NCBI RefSeq assembly: GCF_003952525.1
Contig: NZ_CP034451.1
Location: forward strand, 2,604,001-2,668,000
Source: Mesorhizobium sp. M3A.F.Ca.ET.080.04.2.1
GTDB lineage: Bacteria > Pseudomonadota > Alphaproteobacteria > Rhizobiales > Rhizobiaceae
DNA length: 64,000 nucleotides
Reading direction: 5' to 3'
The position numbers and the translations under genes were made by a program. The stretch's first letter is position 1, and every line of letters starts with the position of its first letter. The notes below the pieces were generated by a model. It was given only the letters and a program-made list of their open reading frames with translations, was not told the origin of the DNA and searched no databases. Positions 33,637 to 44,369 of the stretch are shown here, piece by piece.

Positions 33637-34050
33637 TCACGTCAGCGTGCGCAGCCGGGCCTTGGCCGCGCGGGCGATCGCGGCGACGGTCAGCGTGTCG
33701 AGATCGAGCCGGAGGCGGACGAGTTGCAGGACCCGGACTTCTTCCATGCGCATTTCAAGATCGACGGCCGCGACCTCGAAGGCGGCGGCATAGGCGGTAT
33801 CGCGAAGCCGCTCCGGCAGGGCCTCGCCGACGCGCGCAAGCACGCCTTCCAGACCGTCCTCTTCGTGCAAGGCTTTCTGGCACGCCTGCGCCACCGGAAC
33901 CAGCCTGTCGCGATTGAAATCGACGAACACCGGCCATGTGCGGACGACGTCCCCGATCCGAGCCAGCTCGACATCGGTCATGTCGCGGTCGGAAGCCGAA
34001 GTGATGACCATCAGATAGATCAAAGCTTCGTGCGGCGTCAGCAAAGGCAT
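33637..34050 (-). CDS. TerB-family (tellurite-resistance-like) protein
   Basis: 137-residue all-helical protein resembling the TerB/DjlA N-terminal fold: LTPHEALIYLMVITSASDRD, then MTDVELARIGDVVRTW with the acidic residues that bind metal in TerB, and a long helical end (DTLTVAAIARAAKARL). TerB domains occur in stress-response complexes and membrane-associated scaffolds; direct tellurite resistance should not be assumed. It is a lone gene, divergent from lysK. Confidence 0.8.
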   Translation of the reverse strand: MPLLTPHEALIYLMVITSASDRDMTDVELARIGDVVRTWPVFVDFNRDRLVPVAQACQKALHEEDGLEGVLARVGEALPERLRDTAYAAAFEVAAVDLEMRMEEVRVLQLVRLRLDLDTLTVAAIARAAKARLRTLT

Positions 34051-34204
34051 TCAAAACTCCTTGAGTGCGAGACTCGAACGTAGGAACGCCATTGCGGCAC
34101 CGCAAGGAAAACCGCCGCAAATCGTTGACGCTCCGGTCAGTCGCGCCTAGAGACCGGTTGAAAATCTTACCGGGCGAAAGCCTGCCCACGACCGGAACTT
34201 CGAC

Positions 34205-35857
34205 ATGACGGGATCAAACGCAATCGATCTCAATCCTGAGATGCTTGCCGCGGCAGCCGACAGCAAGGCTTGGCCGTTCGAGGAAGCGAAGAAAATCATC
34301 GCGCGCTACAAGGGCAAGGATTTTCCCGAAACCGTCCTGTTCGAGACCGGCTACGGCCCGTCCGGCCTGCCGCATATCGGCACCTTCGGCGAGGTGGCCC
34401 GCACCACGATGGTGCGGCATGCCTTCCGTGTGCTGACCGGGGACAAGATCAAGACGAAGCTGCTGTGCTTCTCCGACGACATGGACGGCATGCGCAAGAT
34501 TCCGGACAATGTTCCGGACCGCGCCGCGCTCGAGCCGCATCTGCACAAGCCGCTTTCATCGGTGCCCAATCCATTCGGCGGCGACTATGCGAGCTTTGCC
34601 GACCACAACAACGCGATGCTGTGCCGCTTCCTCGACACGTTCGGCTTCGACTACGAGTTCGCCAGCGCGACCGAATACTACAAGTCGGGCCGCTTCGACG
34701 AGGTGCTGCTGCGCGCCGCCGAACGCTATGACGAGATCATGGCGGTGATGCTGCCGACGCTTGGGCCGGAGCGCCAGGCGACCTACAGTCCGTTCCTGCC
34801 GATCTCGCCGAAGAGCGGCCGCGTGCTCTATGTGCCGATGAAGCATGTCGATGCCCAAGCCGGCACCATCACCTTTGACGATGAGGACGGCACCGAAACC
34901 ACCCTGTCGATCAAGGGCGGCAAGGTTAAGCTGCAGTGGAAGCCGGATTTCGGCATGCGCTGGGCGGCGCTCGGCGTCGATTTCGAAATGTTCGGCAAGG
35001 ATCACCAGACCAATGCGGCGATCTACGACCGCATCTGCAACATCCTTGGCGGGCGGGCGCCGGAGCATTTCGTCTACGAGCTGTTTCTCGACGAGAACGG
35101 CCAGAAGATCTCGAAATCGAAAGGTAACGGTCTCACCATCGACGAGTGGCTGACCTACGCGCCGACCGAGAGCCTCGGCCTCTATATGTTCCAGCGGCCG
35201 CGTCAGGCCAAGAAGCTCTACTTCGACGTCATCCCGAAGGCGGTCGATGAATATTACGCCTTCCTCTCCGCCTATCCGCGGCAGGCGTGGAAGGAGCGGC
35301 TCGGCAATCCTGTCTGGCACATGCATGACGGCAACCCGCCCGCGATCGACCTGCCGGTGCCGTTCGCGTTGTTGCTCAATCTGGTCAGCGCCTCCAACGC
35401 GCATGACAAGGCGGTGCTGTGGGGCTTCATCTCGCGGCATGCGCCGGGCGTGACGCCAGCGACGCATCCCGAGCTCGACCGGCTGACCGGCTATGCGATC
35501 CGCTACTTCGAGGACTTCGTGAAGCCGAGCAAGGTTTATCGCGCTGCCGACGAGGTGGAGCGCGAGGCCCTGGCGAAGCTTTCCGACGCGCTTGGCGCGC
35601 TGCCCCAGGGTGCCGACGGCGAGGCGATCCAGAACGCCGCCCTCAACGTCGCGCGGCGGATCGAGCGCTATCAGGACCATTCCAAGCAGAGCCCGGAGGG
35701 CGGACCCGGGGTGTCGGTCGCCTTCTTCCAGATGATCTACCAGGTGCTGATCGGGCAGGAGCGCGGGCCGCGCTTCGGTTCCTTCGCGGCGCTCTACGGC
35801 ATCGCCGAAACACGCGCGCTCATCGAGCGGGCGCTGCTTGGGCAGTTGGCGGCGTAA
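34205..35857 (+). CDS. lysK: Lysyl-tRNA synthetase, class I
   Basis: 550-residue class I enzyme charging tRNA-Lys. The class I signatures are both present: the HIGH motif as [16 protein letters not shown] and the KMSKS motif as [13 protein letters not shown] (about residue 300). Other family sequence includes [15 protein letters not shown] and the C-terminal helical anticodon domain. Most bacteria use the unrelated class II LysS; the archaeal-type class I form is found in alphaproteobacteria and spirochaetes. The 3' end overlaps the thermonuclease-like gene by 38 bases on the opposite strand. Confidence 0.96.
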   Translation: MTGSNAIDLNPEMLAAAADSKAWPFEEAKKIIARYKGKDFPETVLFETGYGPSGLPHIGTFGEVARTTMVRHAFRVLTGDKIKTKLLCFSDDMDGMRKIPDNVPDRAALEPHLHKPLSSVPNPFGGDYASFADHNNAMLCRFLDTFGFDYEFASATEYYKSGRFDEVLLRAAERYDEIMAVMLPTLGPERQATYSPFLPISPKSGRVLYVPMKHVDAQAGTITFDDEDGTETTLSIKGGKVKLQWKPDFGMRWAALGVDFEMFGKDHQTNAAIYDRICNILGGRAPEHFVYELFLDENGQKISKSKGNGLTIDEWLTYAPTESLGLYMFQRPRQAKKLYFDVIPKAVDEYYAFLSAYPRQAWKERLGNPVWHMHDGNPPAIDLPVPFALLLNLVSASNAHDKAVLWGFISRHAPGVTPATHPELDRLTGYAIRYFEDFVKPSKVYRAADEVEREALAKLSDALGALPQGADGEAIQNAALNVARRIERYQDHSKQSPEGGPGVSVAFFQMIYQVLIGQERGPRFGSFAALYGIAETRALIERALLGQLAA

Positions 35858-36686
35858 CGGCGCCGTCTTCCGCCGGCAGGATGGTATCCGGCGCGTCAGG
35901 CGCCGGGCCGGTGGCCGCCGGCAAAGACGGCAGCCCGCCAAGGTCCGGGGCGGTACCGAAGATGCCCTTCTTCGCAGCGCGTGCCTTGTCTTCCGCTTCG
36001 AGATACGGGCCGCTCTGCGCGGCGCGTGCCCAGCCGTTCTCCACCAGCCACTGGCCGACATCCTTGTTGCCAACCCAGCACTCGGCCACGACGGTGTCGC
36101 GCCCGCCTTGCGCGGGTACCGCGCACATCACCGTGCGCCCGCGCAGGAAAGCGCGAAACGCTGTCCGGGCGCGAGCGCCGCAGTCCCAGGACCTGCTCCC
36201 GTCGCTGCAGATCTCGTCAGCTGCGACGACATCCACTCCGGAAACGGCGACAATATACCCCTTGGCCTCGATCAGGCCGGCGGCGGTTGCCACAGGCTGG
36301 AACAGCTTGGTGCCATCCCGGCCATCCGGCATTTTCGATTTGCGTGGCTTGAGCGGCCCGGCCAGCGCCAGATCGCTGAGCGGGGCGCGCGGCTCGACCC
36401 GTTCGAGCTCCTCGGCGGGCAGTTCCGGCGGTGCCACCACTTCAGGATCGATCATCCGCGAATGCGGCACCGCCTTTGGAGAAGCGGCGGAACCGGGAAT
36501 GGCAGAGTTGGCCGGTGCCTCAGGCGCGAACTCGGCGTCTTGCGCTAGGTCGGCAACCGCGGCCGGATCGATCTGGTCGACCGTGACGACGCTTTCGTTG
36601 CCTTTCAGCGAGCGGCCTCCGGCAACGACCAGCGCCGCCATTGCCGGTACTGTCAGAACCGCCAGGACAAAATGGACGACCCGCAC
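35820..36686 (-). CDS. Thermonuclease (SNase-fold) family protein, probably catalytically degenerate
   Basis: 288 residues: an N-terminal membrane anchor or signal ([22 protein letters not shown]), a Pro/Ala/Glu-rich linker (about 30-110), then an SNase-like domain (about 130-250) with [39 protein letters not shown] and [20 protein letters not shown]. Active nucleases have an Arg before the GID-type motif and a second Arg in a DRYGR-type turn; here those places read AVSGVD and GGRDTV, so nuclease activity is doubtful. Probably an exported or membrane-tethered binding domain. It overlaps the end of lysK. Confidence 0.75.
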   Translation of the reverse strand: MRVVHFVLAVLTVPAMAALVVAGGRSLKGNESVVTVDQIDPAAVADLAQDAEFAPEAPANSAIPGSAASPKAVPHSRMIDPEVVAPPELPAEELERVEPRAPLSDLALAGPLKPRKSKMPDGRDGTKLFQPVATAAGLIEAKGYIVAVSGVDVVAADEICSDGSRSWDCGARARTAFRAFLRGRTVMCAVPAQGGRDTVVAECWVGNKDVGQWLVENGWARAAQSGPYLEAEDKARAAKKGIFGTAPDLGGLPSLPAATGPAPDAPDTILPAEDGAVTPPTAQAAPAR

Positions 36687-36696
36687 CAGTCCGGTC

Positions 36697-37338
36697 CTAC
36701 TGGCTTGCCCAGACGATCCGCGCCACCCATTCGACCTCGCGCATTGGAATGTCGCGGTCCGGGTGGGCGGGATTGAGCGAGACCAGGAGAATCGACTTGG
36801 CGGTCTGCCGATCGAGCACCTTGGCCATCACCTCGCCGGTAACAGTCTTGACGACAACGCGATCGCCCTTGCGCGTGGGGGCGCCCGGCTCGACGATCAG
36901 CACGTCTCCGTTGCGGTAGAGCGGCAGCATGGAATCGCCCTGGACCTTCAGCGCGTAGGAACTTTCCGCCGCCCGCGTCGGGAGTTCCACAAGATCCCAG
37001 CCCTGCCCCGAAGGATAGCCGGCATCGTCGAAGAATCCGCCAGCCCCGGCCTGGGCGAATCCAAGCAGCGGCACGGCGCTGTGCGGCTGCGGAGCGGCGG
37101 AGCCGAGGCGTCCTTCGACTAGGCCGGTGAATTCTTCCAGCGAAGCTCCCGTCGCCTCGATGATCTTGGCCAGGGACTCCGTCGATGGCCAACGCGGCCG
37201 GCCGTCCGAAGACAGGCGTTTCGACTTGTTGAAGGCGGTTGAATCAAGGCCGGCGCGTCGGGCGAGACCGGAAGCCGACAGCGAATAGCGCTCGGCCAGA
37301 GCGTCGATGGCTGCCCATACGCGATCGTGTGAGAGCAC
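36697..37338 (-). CDS. S24-family (LexA/CI-like) helix-turn-helix regulator
   Basis: 213 residues. The N-terminal DNA-binding domain spans about 1-70 (SASGLARRAGLDSTAFNKSK), followed by an S24 peptidase domain with catalytic Ser136 in VQGDSMLPLYRNGD and Lys164 in VVVKTVTGEVMAK. A possible self-cleavage Ala-Gly lies near residues 96-98 (GFAQAGAGG). In Rhizobiales such a gene is chromosomally conserved rather than part of a prophage, and no phage genes are nearby. Probably a stress-responsive repressor. It ends 10 bases before the thermonuclease-like gene, so the two may be co-transcribed. Confidence 0.85.
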   Translation of the reverse strand: MLSHDRVWAAIDALAERYSLSASGLARRAGLDSTAFNKSKRLSSDGRPRWPSTESLAKIIEATGASLEEFTGLVEGRLGSAAPQPHSAVPLLGFAQAGAGGFFDDAGYPSGQGWDLVELPTRAAESSYALKVQGDSMLPLYRNGDVLIVEPGAPTRKGDRVVVKTVTGEVMAKVLDRQTAKSILLVSLNPAHPDRDIPMREVEWVARIVWASQ

Positions 37339-37539
37339 GCTCGCTCTCCTTCGAAACAGGAAAAAATGCCTCTGACTGTCTACCGCGGGACCGCCTGATT
37401 GTCCACATGAGCAAGCGGCTGCTCAGCAATAATGCATCTGCGCCGGGCACGGAAGGGTCGGGCCAAATTCTCCGACATACCTGCGTGCAGGAAAGCGATG
37501 CGTGCCCGAAAGACAAGCCGGCTTCGCCGATCGGAAAGA

Positions 37540-37613
37540 GCCACGGCTTGAAGCCGTGGCCTTCGGGCGCGCTGCTGCGTCCTTGCTATCCAAGGATGCA
37601 AGGCGCAGCAGGC
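37540..37613 (-). terminator. Two hairpins downstream of the beta-oxidation run
   Basis: Nearest to the fadB stop, on the minus strand, CTGCTGCGCCTTGC pairs with GCAAGGaCGCAGCAG (37571-37613); then CCACGGCTT pairs with AAGCCGTGG (37541-37559), followed by CTCTTTCC. These are the main content of the 294-base gap before the S24 gene; the rest should hold that gene's promoter. Confidence 0.6.
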
Positions 37614-37632
37614 GTGCCCAAACGTCCGATCG

Positions 37633-39852
37633 TCAAGCCGCCTCCTTGACTTCGCCCTTCTGGTAAGGATCGAAGCGCTGGTAGAAGGTCTCGCCCTTCT
37701 CGGCCATGTCGAGCAGCAGCCGGGGCGGCTTGAACTCGGCGCCATATTTCTTCTGCAGAGCCTTGGCGATCTTGACGAACTGCCTGGCGCCGATGCCGTC
37801 GATATAGGAGAGCGCACCACCGGTGAAGGGCGCGAAGCCGAAGGCAAGGATCGAGCCGACATCGGCCTCGCGCGGATCGGTGACGATCCCCTCTTCCATG
37901 ACGCGCACCGCTTCCAAAGCGATGGTGACCAGGAGGCGCTGCTTCAGTTCCTCATAGTCGACCTTCTCCGGCTTGAGCTGCGGGTAGAGCTCCTTCAGGC
38001 CCGGCCACAGCTTCTTCTTCGCCGGCTTCGCCGGATAGTCGTAGAAGCCCTTGCCGTTCTTGCGGCCGAAGCGGCCATGGGTATCGACCAAGGTGTTGAT
38101 CAGCGCCATCTGCTTCGGGTCAACGGCCTTCTCGCCGAGATCCCTGATGGTCTGCTTCATGATCTTCTGGGCGAGATCGATCGCCGTCTCGTCGGTCAGC
38201 GCCAGCGGCCCGACCGGCATGCCGGCGGCCTTGGCGGCGTTCTCGATCATCGCCGCCGGGACGCCTTCGATCAGCATCTTGTAGGCTTCCGACATGTAAC
38301 GCAGGACGCAGCGGTTGACGTAGAAGCCGCGCGTGTCATTGACCACGATCGGCGTCTTCCTGATGGCGCGCACGAAGTCGATGGCCGTCGCAAGCGCCTT
38401 GTCGCCGGTCTTCTTGCCGAGGATGATCTCGACCAGCATCATCTTGTCCACCGGCGAGAAGAAGTGGATGCCGATGAAGTTCTTCGGCCGCGACGAGTTC
38501 TTGGCCAGCGCGGTGATCGGGATGGTTGAGGTGTTGGAGGCAAAGATCGCCGACGACTTCAGCACAGCCTCGGCCTTCTCGGTGGCGTCCTTCTTCACGG
38601 CCGAATCCTCGAATACCGCCTCGACGACGAGATCACAGCCCGCCAGATCGGCATAGTCGGCTGTCGGGGTGATCAGCGAGAGCAGCTTGTCCTTCTCCTC
38701 GGGCTTGGCACGGCCCTTCTTCACCTGGTCGGTCATCAGGCTGTCGGAATGGGCCTTGCCCTTCTCGGCCGCTTCCATGTCACGATCGAGGAGCACGACC
38801 GGAATGCCGGCTTTTGCGGTGACATAGGCGATGCCGGCACCCATGAAGCCGGCGCCGAGGATGCCGATCTTCTTGAACTTGGTGTCCGGCACACCGGCCG
38901 GGCGACGCGCGCCCTTGTTCAATTCCTGCAGCGAGATGAACAGCGAGCGGATCATCGCCGCCGCTTGCCTGGTCTGCATGATCTCGGTGAAGTAGCGCTG
39001 CTCGATCTTCAGCCCGGTGTCGAACGGCACCAGCAGGCCTTCATAGACGCATTTCAGGATCGCCGCCGCGGCCGGATAATTGCCGTAAGTCTCGCGGCGC
39101 AGGATTGCGATGGCCGGCGGCCAGAGATTGGCGCCGGCCGCCGAATAGACCGGCCCGCCGGGCAGCTTGAAGCCCTTCTCGTCCCAGGGCGCGACCGGCC
39201 TCAGGCCATTCCTGATCATTGCCTTGGCGGTCTCGACGAGCTTCGAAGGTTCGGCGATCTCGTGGATCAGGCCCATCTGCTTCGCCTTTTGCGGCGACAG
39301 GTTCTGGCCGCTGGTCAGCATCTGCAGCGCCTGCTGCTGGTCCGTCAGCCGCGGCACGCGCTGGGTGCCGCCGGCGCCCGGGAAGATGCCGATCTTCACC
39401 TCGGGAAGGGCCATCTTCACCTTGTCGGAATCGGCCGCGACGCGGCCATGGCAGGCAAGGGACAGCTCGAAGGCGCCGCCCATGCAGGTGCCGTTGATCG
39501 CCGATACCCATGGCTTGCCGCAGGTTTCCAGCTTGCGGAACAGGCCCGTCATGTAGCCGGCATTGTCGAACAGCGCCTTGGTGGCCTTCTCGAGGTCCTT
39601 CTCCTTGTCGGCGGCGAAGGTGGCGAGCATCTTCTGCAGCATGGTGATGTCGGCACCGCCGGAAAAGCTGTCCTTGCCCGAGGTGATCACCGCGCCCTTG
39701 ATGGCGGCGTCGCCGGCCACCTGGTCGACGATGGCATTCAACTCCCGCATCGCCTCTTCGGTGAACACGTTCATGGAGCGGCCCGGCATGTCCCAGGTGA
39801 CCAGCGCAATGCCGTCGGCGTCGACGTCGAGGGTGAAATTGGTATAGCTCAT
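37633..39852 (-). CDS. fadB: Fatty acid oxidation complex alpha subunit (enoyl-CoA hydratase / 3-hydroxyacyl-CoA dehydrogenase)
   Basis: 739-residue two-domain enzyme for steps two and three of beta-oxidation. The N-terminal crotonase half (1-190) has [15 protein letters not shown] and [19 protein letters not shown] with [16 protein letters not shown]. The NAD-binding half begins near residue 330 with [20 protein letters not shown] and includes the 3HCDH signature region ([15 protein letters not shown]) and a second C-terminal 3HCDH domain. FadJ/FadB assignment between paralogs is not certain. It closes a four-gene run with the thiolase gene 14 bases upstream, and is likely in the same transcript. 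Confidence 0.93.
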   Translation of the reverse strand: MSYTNFTLDVDADGIALVTWDMPGRSMNVFTEEAMRELNAIVDQVAGDAAIKGAVITSGKDSFSGGADITMLQKMLATFAADKEKDLEKATKALFDNAGYMTGLFRKLETCGKPWVSAINGTCMGGAFELSLACHGRVAADSDKVKMALPEVKIGIFPGAGGTQRVPRLTDQQQALQMLTSGQNLSPQKAKQMGLIHEIAEPSKLVETAKAMIRNGLRPVAPWDEKGFKLPGGPVYSAAGANLWPPAIAILRRETYGNYPAAAAILKCVYEGLLVPFDTGLKIEQRYFTEIMQTRQAAAMIRSLFISLQELNKGARRPAGVPDTKFKKIGILGAGFMGAGIAYVTAKAGIPVVLLDRDMEAAEKGKAHSDSLMTDQVKKGRAKPEEKDKLLSLITPTADYADLAGCDLVVEAVFEDSAVKKDATEKAEAVLKSSAIFASNTSTIPITALAKNSSRPKNFIGIHFFSPVDKMMLVEIILGKKTGDKALATAIDFVRAIRKTPIVVNDTRGFYVNRCVLRYMSEAYKMLIEGVPAAMIENAAKAAGMPVGPLALTDETAIDLAQKIMKQTIRDLGEKAVDPKQMALINTLVDTHGRFGRKNGKGFYDYPAKPAKKKLWPGLKELYPQLKPEKVDYEELKQRLLVTIALEAVRVMEEGIVTDPREADVGSILAFGFAPFTGGALSYIDGIGARQFVKIAKALQKKYGAEFKPPRLLLDMAEKGETFYQRFDPYQKGEVKEAA

Positions 39853-39866
39853 CTTCTCTCTCCCCG

Positions 39867-41075
39867 TCAGACGCGTTCGATGATGGTGGCGGTGCCCATG
39901 CCGGCCCCGATGCAGAGCGTGACCAGCGCTGTGTTCAGGTCGCGGCGCTCGAGTTCGTCCAGCACGGTGCCGAAGATCATGGCGCCGGTGGCGCCGAGCG
40001 GATGGCCCATGGCGATCGCGCCGCCATTGACGTTGATCTGGTCGTGCGGGATCTCGAAGGCCTGCATGTAGCGCAGCACAACGGAAGCAAAGGCTTCGTT
40101 GAGTTCGAAGAGGTCGATGTCCGACAGCTTCATCTTGGCGCGCTTCAAGAGCTTCTCGGTGACGTCGACCGGACCGGTCAGCATCAGCACCGGCTCGGAA
40201 CCGATATTGGCGAAGGCACGGATCCGGGCGCGTGGCTTCAGGCCCATCGCCTTGCCGCCTTTCTTCGAGCCAAGCAGCACCGCGGCGGCGCCGTCAACGA
40301 TACCGGAGGAGTTGCCGGCATGATGGACATGGTTCACTTCCTCGACTTCCGGGTGCTTCTGCACGGCGACCGCATCGAAGCCACCCATTTCGCCCGGCAT
40401 GACGAAGGACGGGTTGAGCGATGCCAGCGACTGCATGTCGGTCGAGGGGCGCATGTGCTCGTCATGATCGAGAATGGTGAGGCCGTTCTGGTCCTTGACC
40501 GGGATCACCGAATTCTTGAAGCGGCCGTCGGCCCAGGATTTGGCCGCGCGCTTCTGACTCTCGACAGCGTAGGCGTCCACGTCGTCGCGGCTGAAGCCGT
40601 ATTTGGTGGCGATCAGGTCGGCGGAAATGCCCTGCGGCACGAACCAGCCGGGCAGGCCGACCGACGGGTCCATGAACCAGGAACCGCCGGACATGCCCAT
40701 GCCGACGCGCGACATGGATTCGACACCACCGGCAATGACGATCTCGTCCGCGCCTTGCGCGATCTTGGCGGCGCCGAAATTGATGGCGTCGAGGCCGGAA
40801 GCGCAGAAGCGCGAGATCTGCATGCCCGGCGCCTTGGTGTCGTAGCCCGCCTCAAAGGCGGCCGCGCGCGGAATGACCGAGCCCGCCTCCCCGACCGGAT
40901 CGACGCAGCCGAAGATGATGTCGTCGACATTGCCGGTGTCCAGCCCATTGCGGTCGCGCAGAGCCTCAAGCGTCCTGGCGGCAAGCCGTACCGCCGGCAC
41001 CTCGTGCAGCGAGCCATCCTTCTTGCCCCTGCCGCGCGGGGTGCGCACGGCGTCATAGACGTAAGCTTCGGCCAT
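39867..41075 (-). CDS. fadA: Acetyl-CoA acyltransferase (thiolase)
   Basis: 402-residue thiolase for the last step of beta-oxidation. Acyl-accepting Cys is in [20 protein letters not shown], and the C-terminal catalytic pair in [15 protein letters not shown] (His) and [14 protein letters not shown] (Cys). The start is [20 protein letters not shown]. The sequence resembles acetyl-CoA acetyltransferases annotated as fadA-type partners of fadB in rhizobia; substrate length preference is not readable. It lies between acyl-CoA dehydrogenase and fadB on the same strand. Confidence 0.92.
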   Translation of the reverse strand: MAEAYVYDAVRTPRGRGKKDGSLHEVPAVRLAARTLEALRDRNGLDTGNVDDIIFGCVDPVGEAGSVIPRAAAFEAGYDTKAPGMQISRFCASGLDAINFGAAKIAQGADEIVIAGGVESMSRVGMGMSGGSWFMDPSVGLPGWFVPQGISADLIATKYGFSRDDVDAYAVESQKRAAKSWADGRFKNSVIPVKDQNGLTILDHDEHMRPSTDMQSLASLNPSFVMPGEMGGFDAVAVQKHPEVEEVNHVHHAGNSSGIVDGAAAVLLGSKKGGKAMGLKPRARIRAFANIGSEPVLMLTGPVDVTEKLLKRAKMKLSDIDLFELNEAFASVVLRYMQAFEIPHDQINVNGGAIAMGHPLGATGAMIFGTVLDELERRDLNTALVTLCIGAGMGTATIIERV

Positions 41076-41108
41076 TTTCGTGCTCCTTGGGTTTGCCGGC
41101 CGCCGCGC

Positions 41109-42281
41109 TCAGAGCGAGCGCCCGATCAGCAATTTCATGATCTCGTTGGTACCGCCATAGATGCGCTGGACGCGGGCGTCGCGGAACATGCGGGCGATCG
41201 GATACTCGTTCATGTAGCCATAGCCGCCATGCAGTTGAAGGCATTCGTCGACGACCTTGCCCTGCAGGTCGGACAACCAGTATTTCGCCATCGAGGCCGT
41301 GACGGGGTCGAGGCCGCCATCAATGTGGCGCGCGACGCAATCATTGTAGAAGACGCGGCCGATCGTGGCCTCGGTTTTCAGCTCGGCAAGCTTGAACTGA
41401 GTGTTCTGGAAATCGATGATCGCCTTGCCGAAGGCCTTGCGCTCCTTGACATAGTCGATGGTGAGCGCCAGCGCTCGCTCGATCATGGCGATGGCGCCGG
41501 TGCCGATCTGCAGCCGCTCCTGCGGCAATTGCTGCATCAACTGGACGAAGCCCTTGCCCTCCTCGTGCCCAAGCAGGTTCGAGGTCGGCACGCGCACATC
41601 ATTGAAGAACAGCTCGGAGGTGTCATTGGCCTTGAGGCCGATCTTGTCGAGGTTGCGGCCGCGCTCGAAACCTTCGACCTCGTCGGTCTCGACGACGATC
41701 AACGAGGTGCCCTTGGCGCCCTTGTCCGGATCGGTCTTGGTGACGACGATGATCAGGTTGGCGAGCTGGCCGTTGGTGATGAAGGTCTTGGAGCCGTTGA
41801 TCTTGTAGTGGTTGCCGTCCTTCTCGGCGCGGGTCTTGACGCCCTGCAGGTCCGAGCCGGCGCCAGGCTCGGTCATGGCGATGGCGCCGATCAAATCGCC
41901 CGTCGCCAGCTTCGGCAGCCACTTCTGCTTCTGCTCCTCGGAGCCGTAATGCAGGATGTAAGGGGCTACAATCGAATTGTGCAGGCCGATGCCGAAGCCG
42001 TCCACGCCGACATGGCCGATCGCCTCGATGATGGCGCTCTCATGCGCGAAGGTGCCGCCCGAGCCGCCGTATTGCTCCGGCATCGAGGCGCAGAGCAGGC
42101 CGGCGGCGCCCGCCTTCAGCCAGCTCTGCCGGTCGACCATCTCGTTCTTCTCGAACTCGTCGTATCGCGGCGCGATCTCTTCCGACATGAAGCGGGCCGC
42201 CATGTCGTAAAGCATGCCGACGTCGTCCGCCGCCCAGGCGGGCTTCGGCAAGCCAAGAACTTCGGCTGGGTTTGTCGCCAC
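41109..42281 (-). CDS. Acyl-CoA dehydrogenase (390 residues)
   Basis: Flavoprotein of normal acyl-CoA dehydrogenase size. It contains the two family signatures: GAIAMTEPGAGSDLQGVKTR (FAD/substrate) and QLHGGYGYMNEYPIARMFRD near the C-terminus, followed by RVQRIYGGTNEIMKLLIGRSL (shown in part: IYGGTNEIMKLL), whose Glu is in the position of the catalytic base of medium/short-chain enzymes. It catalyses the first, alpha-beta desaturation step. Located between the 598-residue dehydrogenase and the thiolase, same strand. Confidence 0.93.
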   Translation of the reverse strand: MATNPAEVLGLPKPAWAADDVGMLYDMAARFMSEEIAPRYDEFEKNEMVDRQSWLKAGAAGLLCASMPEQYGGSGGTFAHESAIIEAIGHVGVDGFGIGLHNSIVAPYILHYGSEEQKQKWLPKLATGDLIGAIAMTEPGAGSDLQGVKTRAEKDGNHYKINGSKTFITNGQLANLIIVVTKTDPDKGAKGTSLIVVETDEVEGFERGRNLDKIGLKANDTSELFFNDVRVPTSNLLGHEEGKGFVQLMQQLPQERLQIGTGAIAMIERALALTIDYVKERKAFGKAIIDFQNTQFKLAELKTEATIGRVFYNDCVARHIDGGLDPVTASMAKYWLSDLQGKVVDECLQLHGGYGYMNEYPIARMFRDARVQRIYGGTNEIMKLLIGRSL

Positions 42282-42333
42282 GATTTCCTCCGCGTTCCGA
42301 CAAGTGTGGGCCGGCTTTGCCGGCCCGCCAAAC

Positions 42334-44130
42334 CTAGAACGCTTCCGCCGGCAGCGCCATTAGCGTATCCGCGCCACTGGAAATGCGCGCGAGGCGCGTC
42401 GCGGTCTCCGGCATGATCCGCTCCATGAAGAAGCGCGCCGTCACCAGCTTGCTGTCGTAGAAGGCGGAAGCGCCATTGGCGCCCTGCGCCAGCTTGGCTC
42501 CGGCGGCCTTGGCCATCTGTCCCCACATATAGCCCAGCGCCACCAGGCCGAAGAGATGCATGTAGTCGCTCGAAGCCGCCCCCGCATTGTCGGGCTTGGC
42601 CATGGCGTTCTGCACCAGCCACATGGTGGCGGCCTGCAGATCGTTGAGGCCCTTCTTCAGCGCCTTGGTGAAGGGCGCCATCTTCTCGTCGGCGCGGTTC
42701 TCCTCGCAGAACTCGCCGACCTCCTTGAAGAAGGCCTGCACGGCGCGACCGCCATTCTGACCCAGCTTACGGCCGACGAGGTCGAGCGCCTGGATGCCGT
42801 TGGCGCCCTCATAGATCATGGCGATGCGGGCATCGCGAACGAATTGGCTCATGCCGTGTTCTTCGATATAGCCGTGACCGCCGAACACCTGCTGCGCCAT
42901 CACCGCATGGTCGAAGCCCTTGTCGGTGAGCACGCCCTTGACCACCGGCGTCAGCAGCCCGGTGTAGTCGTCGGCGGCCTGGCGATCCTTGTCATCACCG
43001 GCACGATGGGCCACGTCGGACTTGATCGCCGTCCACAACGCCAGCGCGCGGCCAGCCTCGTTGAAGGCCTTCATGGTCATCAGCGAGCGGCGGACATCGG
43101 GATGGACGATGATCGGGTCGGCCTTCTTGTCGGGCGCCTTGGCGCCGGAGAGCGAGCGGCCCTGCAACCGATCCTTGGCATAGGAGACGGCGTTCTGGTA
43201 GGCGATCTCAGAGAGCGAAAGCCCCTGCAGGCCGACGCCAAGGCGGGCCTCGTTCATCATCGTGAACATGGCCTTCAGGCCACCGTTCAAGTCGCCGAGG
43301 AGCGTGCCCTCGGCCTCATCGTAATTCATGACACAGGTCGAGTTGCCGTGGATGCCCATCTTCTCCTCGATGGAACCGCAGGAGACAGTGTTCCGCTCGC
43401 CGGGGTTTCCGGAAGCATCGAGCTTGAGCTTCGGCACGATGAACAGCGAAATGCCCTTGACGCCTTCCGGGGCGCCTTCGACGCGGGCCAGCACCAGATG
43501 GACGATGTTGTCCGACATGTCGTGCTCGCCGGCGGAGATGAATATCTTCTGGCCGGAAATCCTGTAGGTGCCGTTGCCGTTCGGCACGGCTTTGGTACGC
43601 AGCAGGCCAAGATCGGTGCCGCAATGCGGCTCGGTCAGGTTCATGGTGCCGGTCCAGGCGCCCTCGACCATTTTCGGCAGCCAGGTGGCTTTCTGCTCGT
43701 CGGTGCCATGGGTAATGATGGCGGCGATCGCACCCTGCGTCAGGCCGGGATACATCATCAGCGCCATATTGGCGGAGATCATGTATTCGGAGACGGCGGT
43801 GTGCACGCTGTAGGGCAGACCCTGGCCGCCAAACTCGGCGGGTGCGGCGAGCCCCATCCAGCCGCCCTTGCGATACTGGTCGAAGGCTTCCTTGAAACCC
43901 CTGGGCGTCGTCACCGAACCGTCATCGTGGCGCACGCAGCCTTCCATGTCGCCGACCCGGTTCAGCAGATGCATGACGTTCTCGGCAAGCTTGGCGCCTT
44001 CGGCAAGGATCGCCTCGAGCACATCCGGCGTTGCGTCCGAGAAACCGGGAAGATTGGAAAAGCGCTGATAACCGAGCACATCGTTGAGCACGAACAGCGT
44101 GTCTTGGATCGGCGCCCTGTAAATCGTCAT
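42334..44130 (-). CDS. Acyl-CoA dehydrogenase, long form (598 residues, DmdC/FadE5-like)
   Basis: A long acyl-CoA dehydrogenase with an extra C-terminal domain. N-terminus [20 protein letters not shown] is typical of this branch, which includes DmdC and long-chain FadE-type enzymes. Signatures are [20 protein letters not shown] and [20 protein letters not shown] with the catalytic-position Glu in [14 protein letters not shown]. The last 150 residues ([18 protein letters not shown] onward) form the additional helical domain. The ATG at 44130 has GGAGGAAGGG upstream. First gene of the beta-oxidation run; a perfect operator-like palindrome lies about 100 bases upstream. Confidence 0.92.
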   Translation of the reverse strand: MTIYRAPIQDTLFVLNDVLGYQRFSNLPGFSDATPDVLEAILAEGAKLAENVMHLLNRVGDMEGCVRHDDGSVTTPRGFKEAFDQYRKGGWMGLAAPAEFGGQGLPYSVHTAVSEYMISANMALMMYPGLTQGAIAAIITHGTDEQKATWLPKMVEGAWTGTMNLTEPHCGTDLGLLRTKAVPNGNGTYRISGQKIFISAGEHDMSDNIVHLVLARVEGAPEGVKGISLFIVPKLKLDASGNPGERNTVSCGSIEEKMGIHGNSTCVMNYDEAEGTLLGDLNGGLKAMFTMMNEARLGVGLQGLSLSEIAYQNAVSYAKDRLQGRSLSGAKAPDKKADPIIVHPDVRRSLMTMKAFNEAGRALALWTAIKSDVAHRAGDDKDRQAADDYTGLLTPVVKGVLTDKGFDHAVMAQQVFGGHGYIEEHGMSQFVRDARIAMIYEGANGIQALDLVGRKLGQNGGRAVQAFFKEVGEFCEENRADEKMAPFTKALKKGLNDLQAATMWLVQNAMAKPDNAGAASSDYMHLFGLVALGYMWGQMAKAAGAKLAQGANGASAFYDSKLVTARFFMERIMPETATRLARISSGADTLMALPAEAF

Positions 44131-44226
44131 CCCTTCCTCCACCCCTTGCGGTCTTGGCCAGGCAGCAAGCTCCCGTTTTCAAACCTAAACGGGAAGCCGA
44201 CCAATGTTGACGCTCGCATAGCAAAA

Positions 44227-44250
44227 ATTGACGTTTGCGTAAACGTCAAT
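44227..44250. promoter_or_regulatory. Candidate LiuR-like operator of the beta-oxidation run
   Basis: Perfect 10-base arms ATTGACGTTT and AAACGTCAAT separated by GCGT, 97-120 bases before the dehydrogenase start. It shares TTGACGT and ACGT half-sites with the second candidate at 44951-44970. Confidence 0.7.
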
Positions 44251-44300
44251 CTTGTCGCAGCCAAAAATATTCGAGGAGCGGAGCGGGCAACGCGGCAACA

Positions 44301-44333
44301 GAAAAGCCGCGTCGCCAATGGCCATGCGGCTCC
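44301..44333 (-). terminator. Terminator of the MerR regulator gene
   Basis: On the minus strand GAGCCGC - ATGGCCATTGGCGAC - GCGGCTTTTC, a seven-pair stem followed by a short T run, about 40 bases after the stop at 44370. It separates the regulator from the downstream dehydrogenase transcript. Confidence 0.65.
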
Positions 44334-44369
44334 TGTTGGTTGGTAGGCGTCGCCGTTAAGCGAGACTGC

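Noticed and set aside
36697..37338. S24/CI-like regulator as a prophage repressor
   Set aside because: No integrase, structural or lysis genes nearby; the flanking genes are core metabolism.
40002..42416. An 804-codon plus-strand frame over the thiolase and dehydrogenase genes
   Set aside because: It is antisense to recognisable enzymes and its His/Arg/Asp-rich composition is typical of shadow frames.
42556..44346. A 596-codon plus-strand frame over the long acyl-CoA dehydrogenase
   Set aside because: Shadow of a well-supported gene; no motif or ribosome site.
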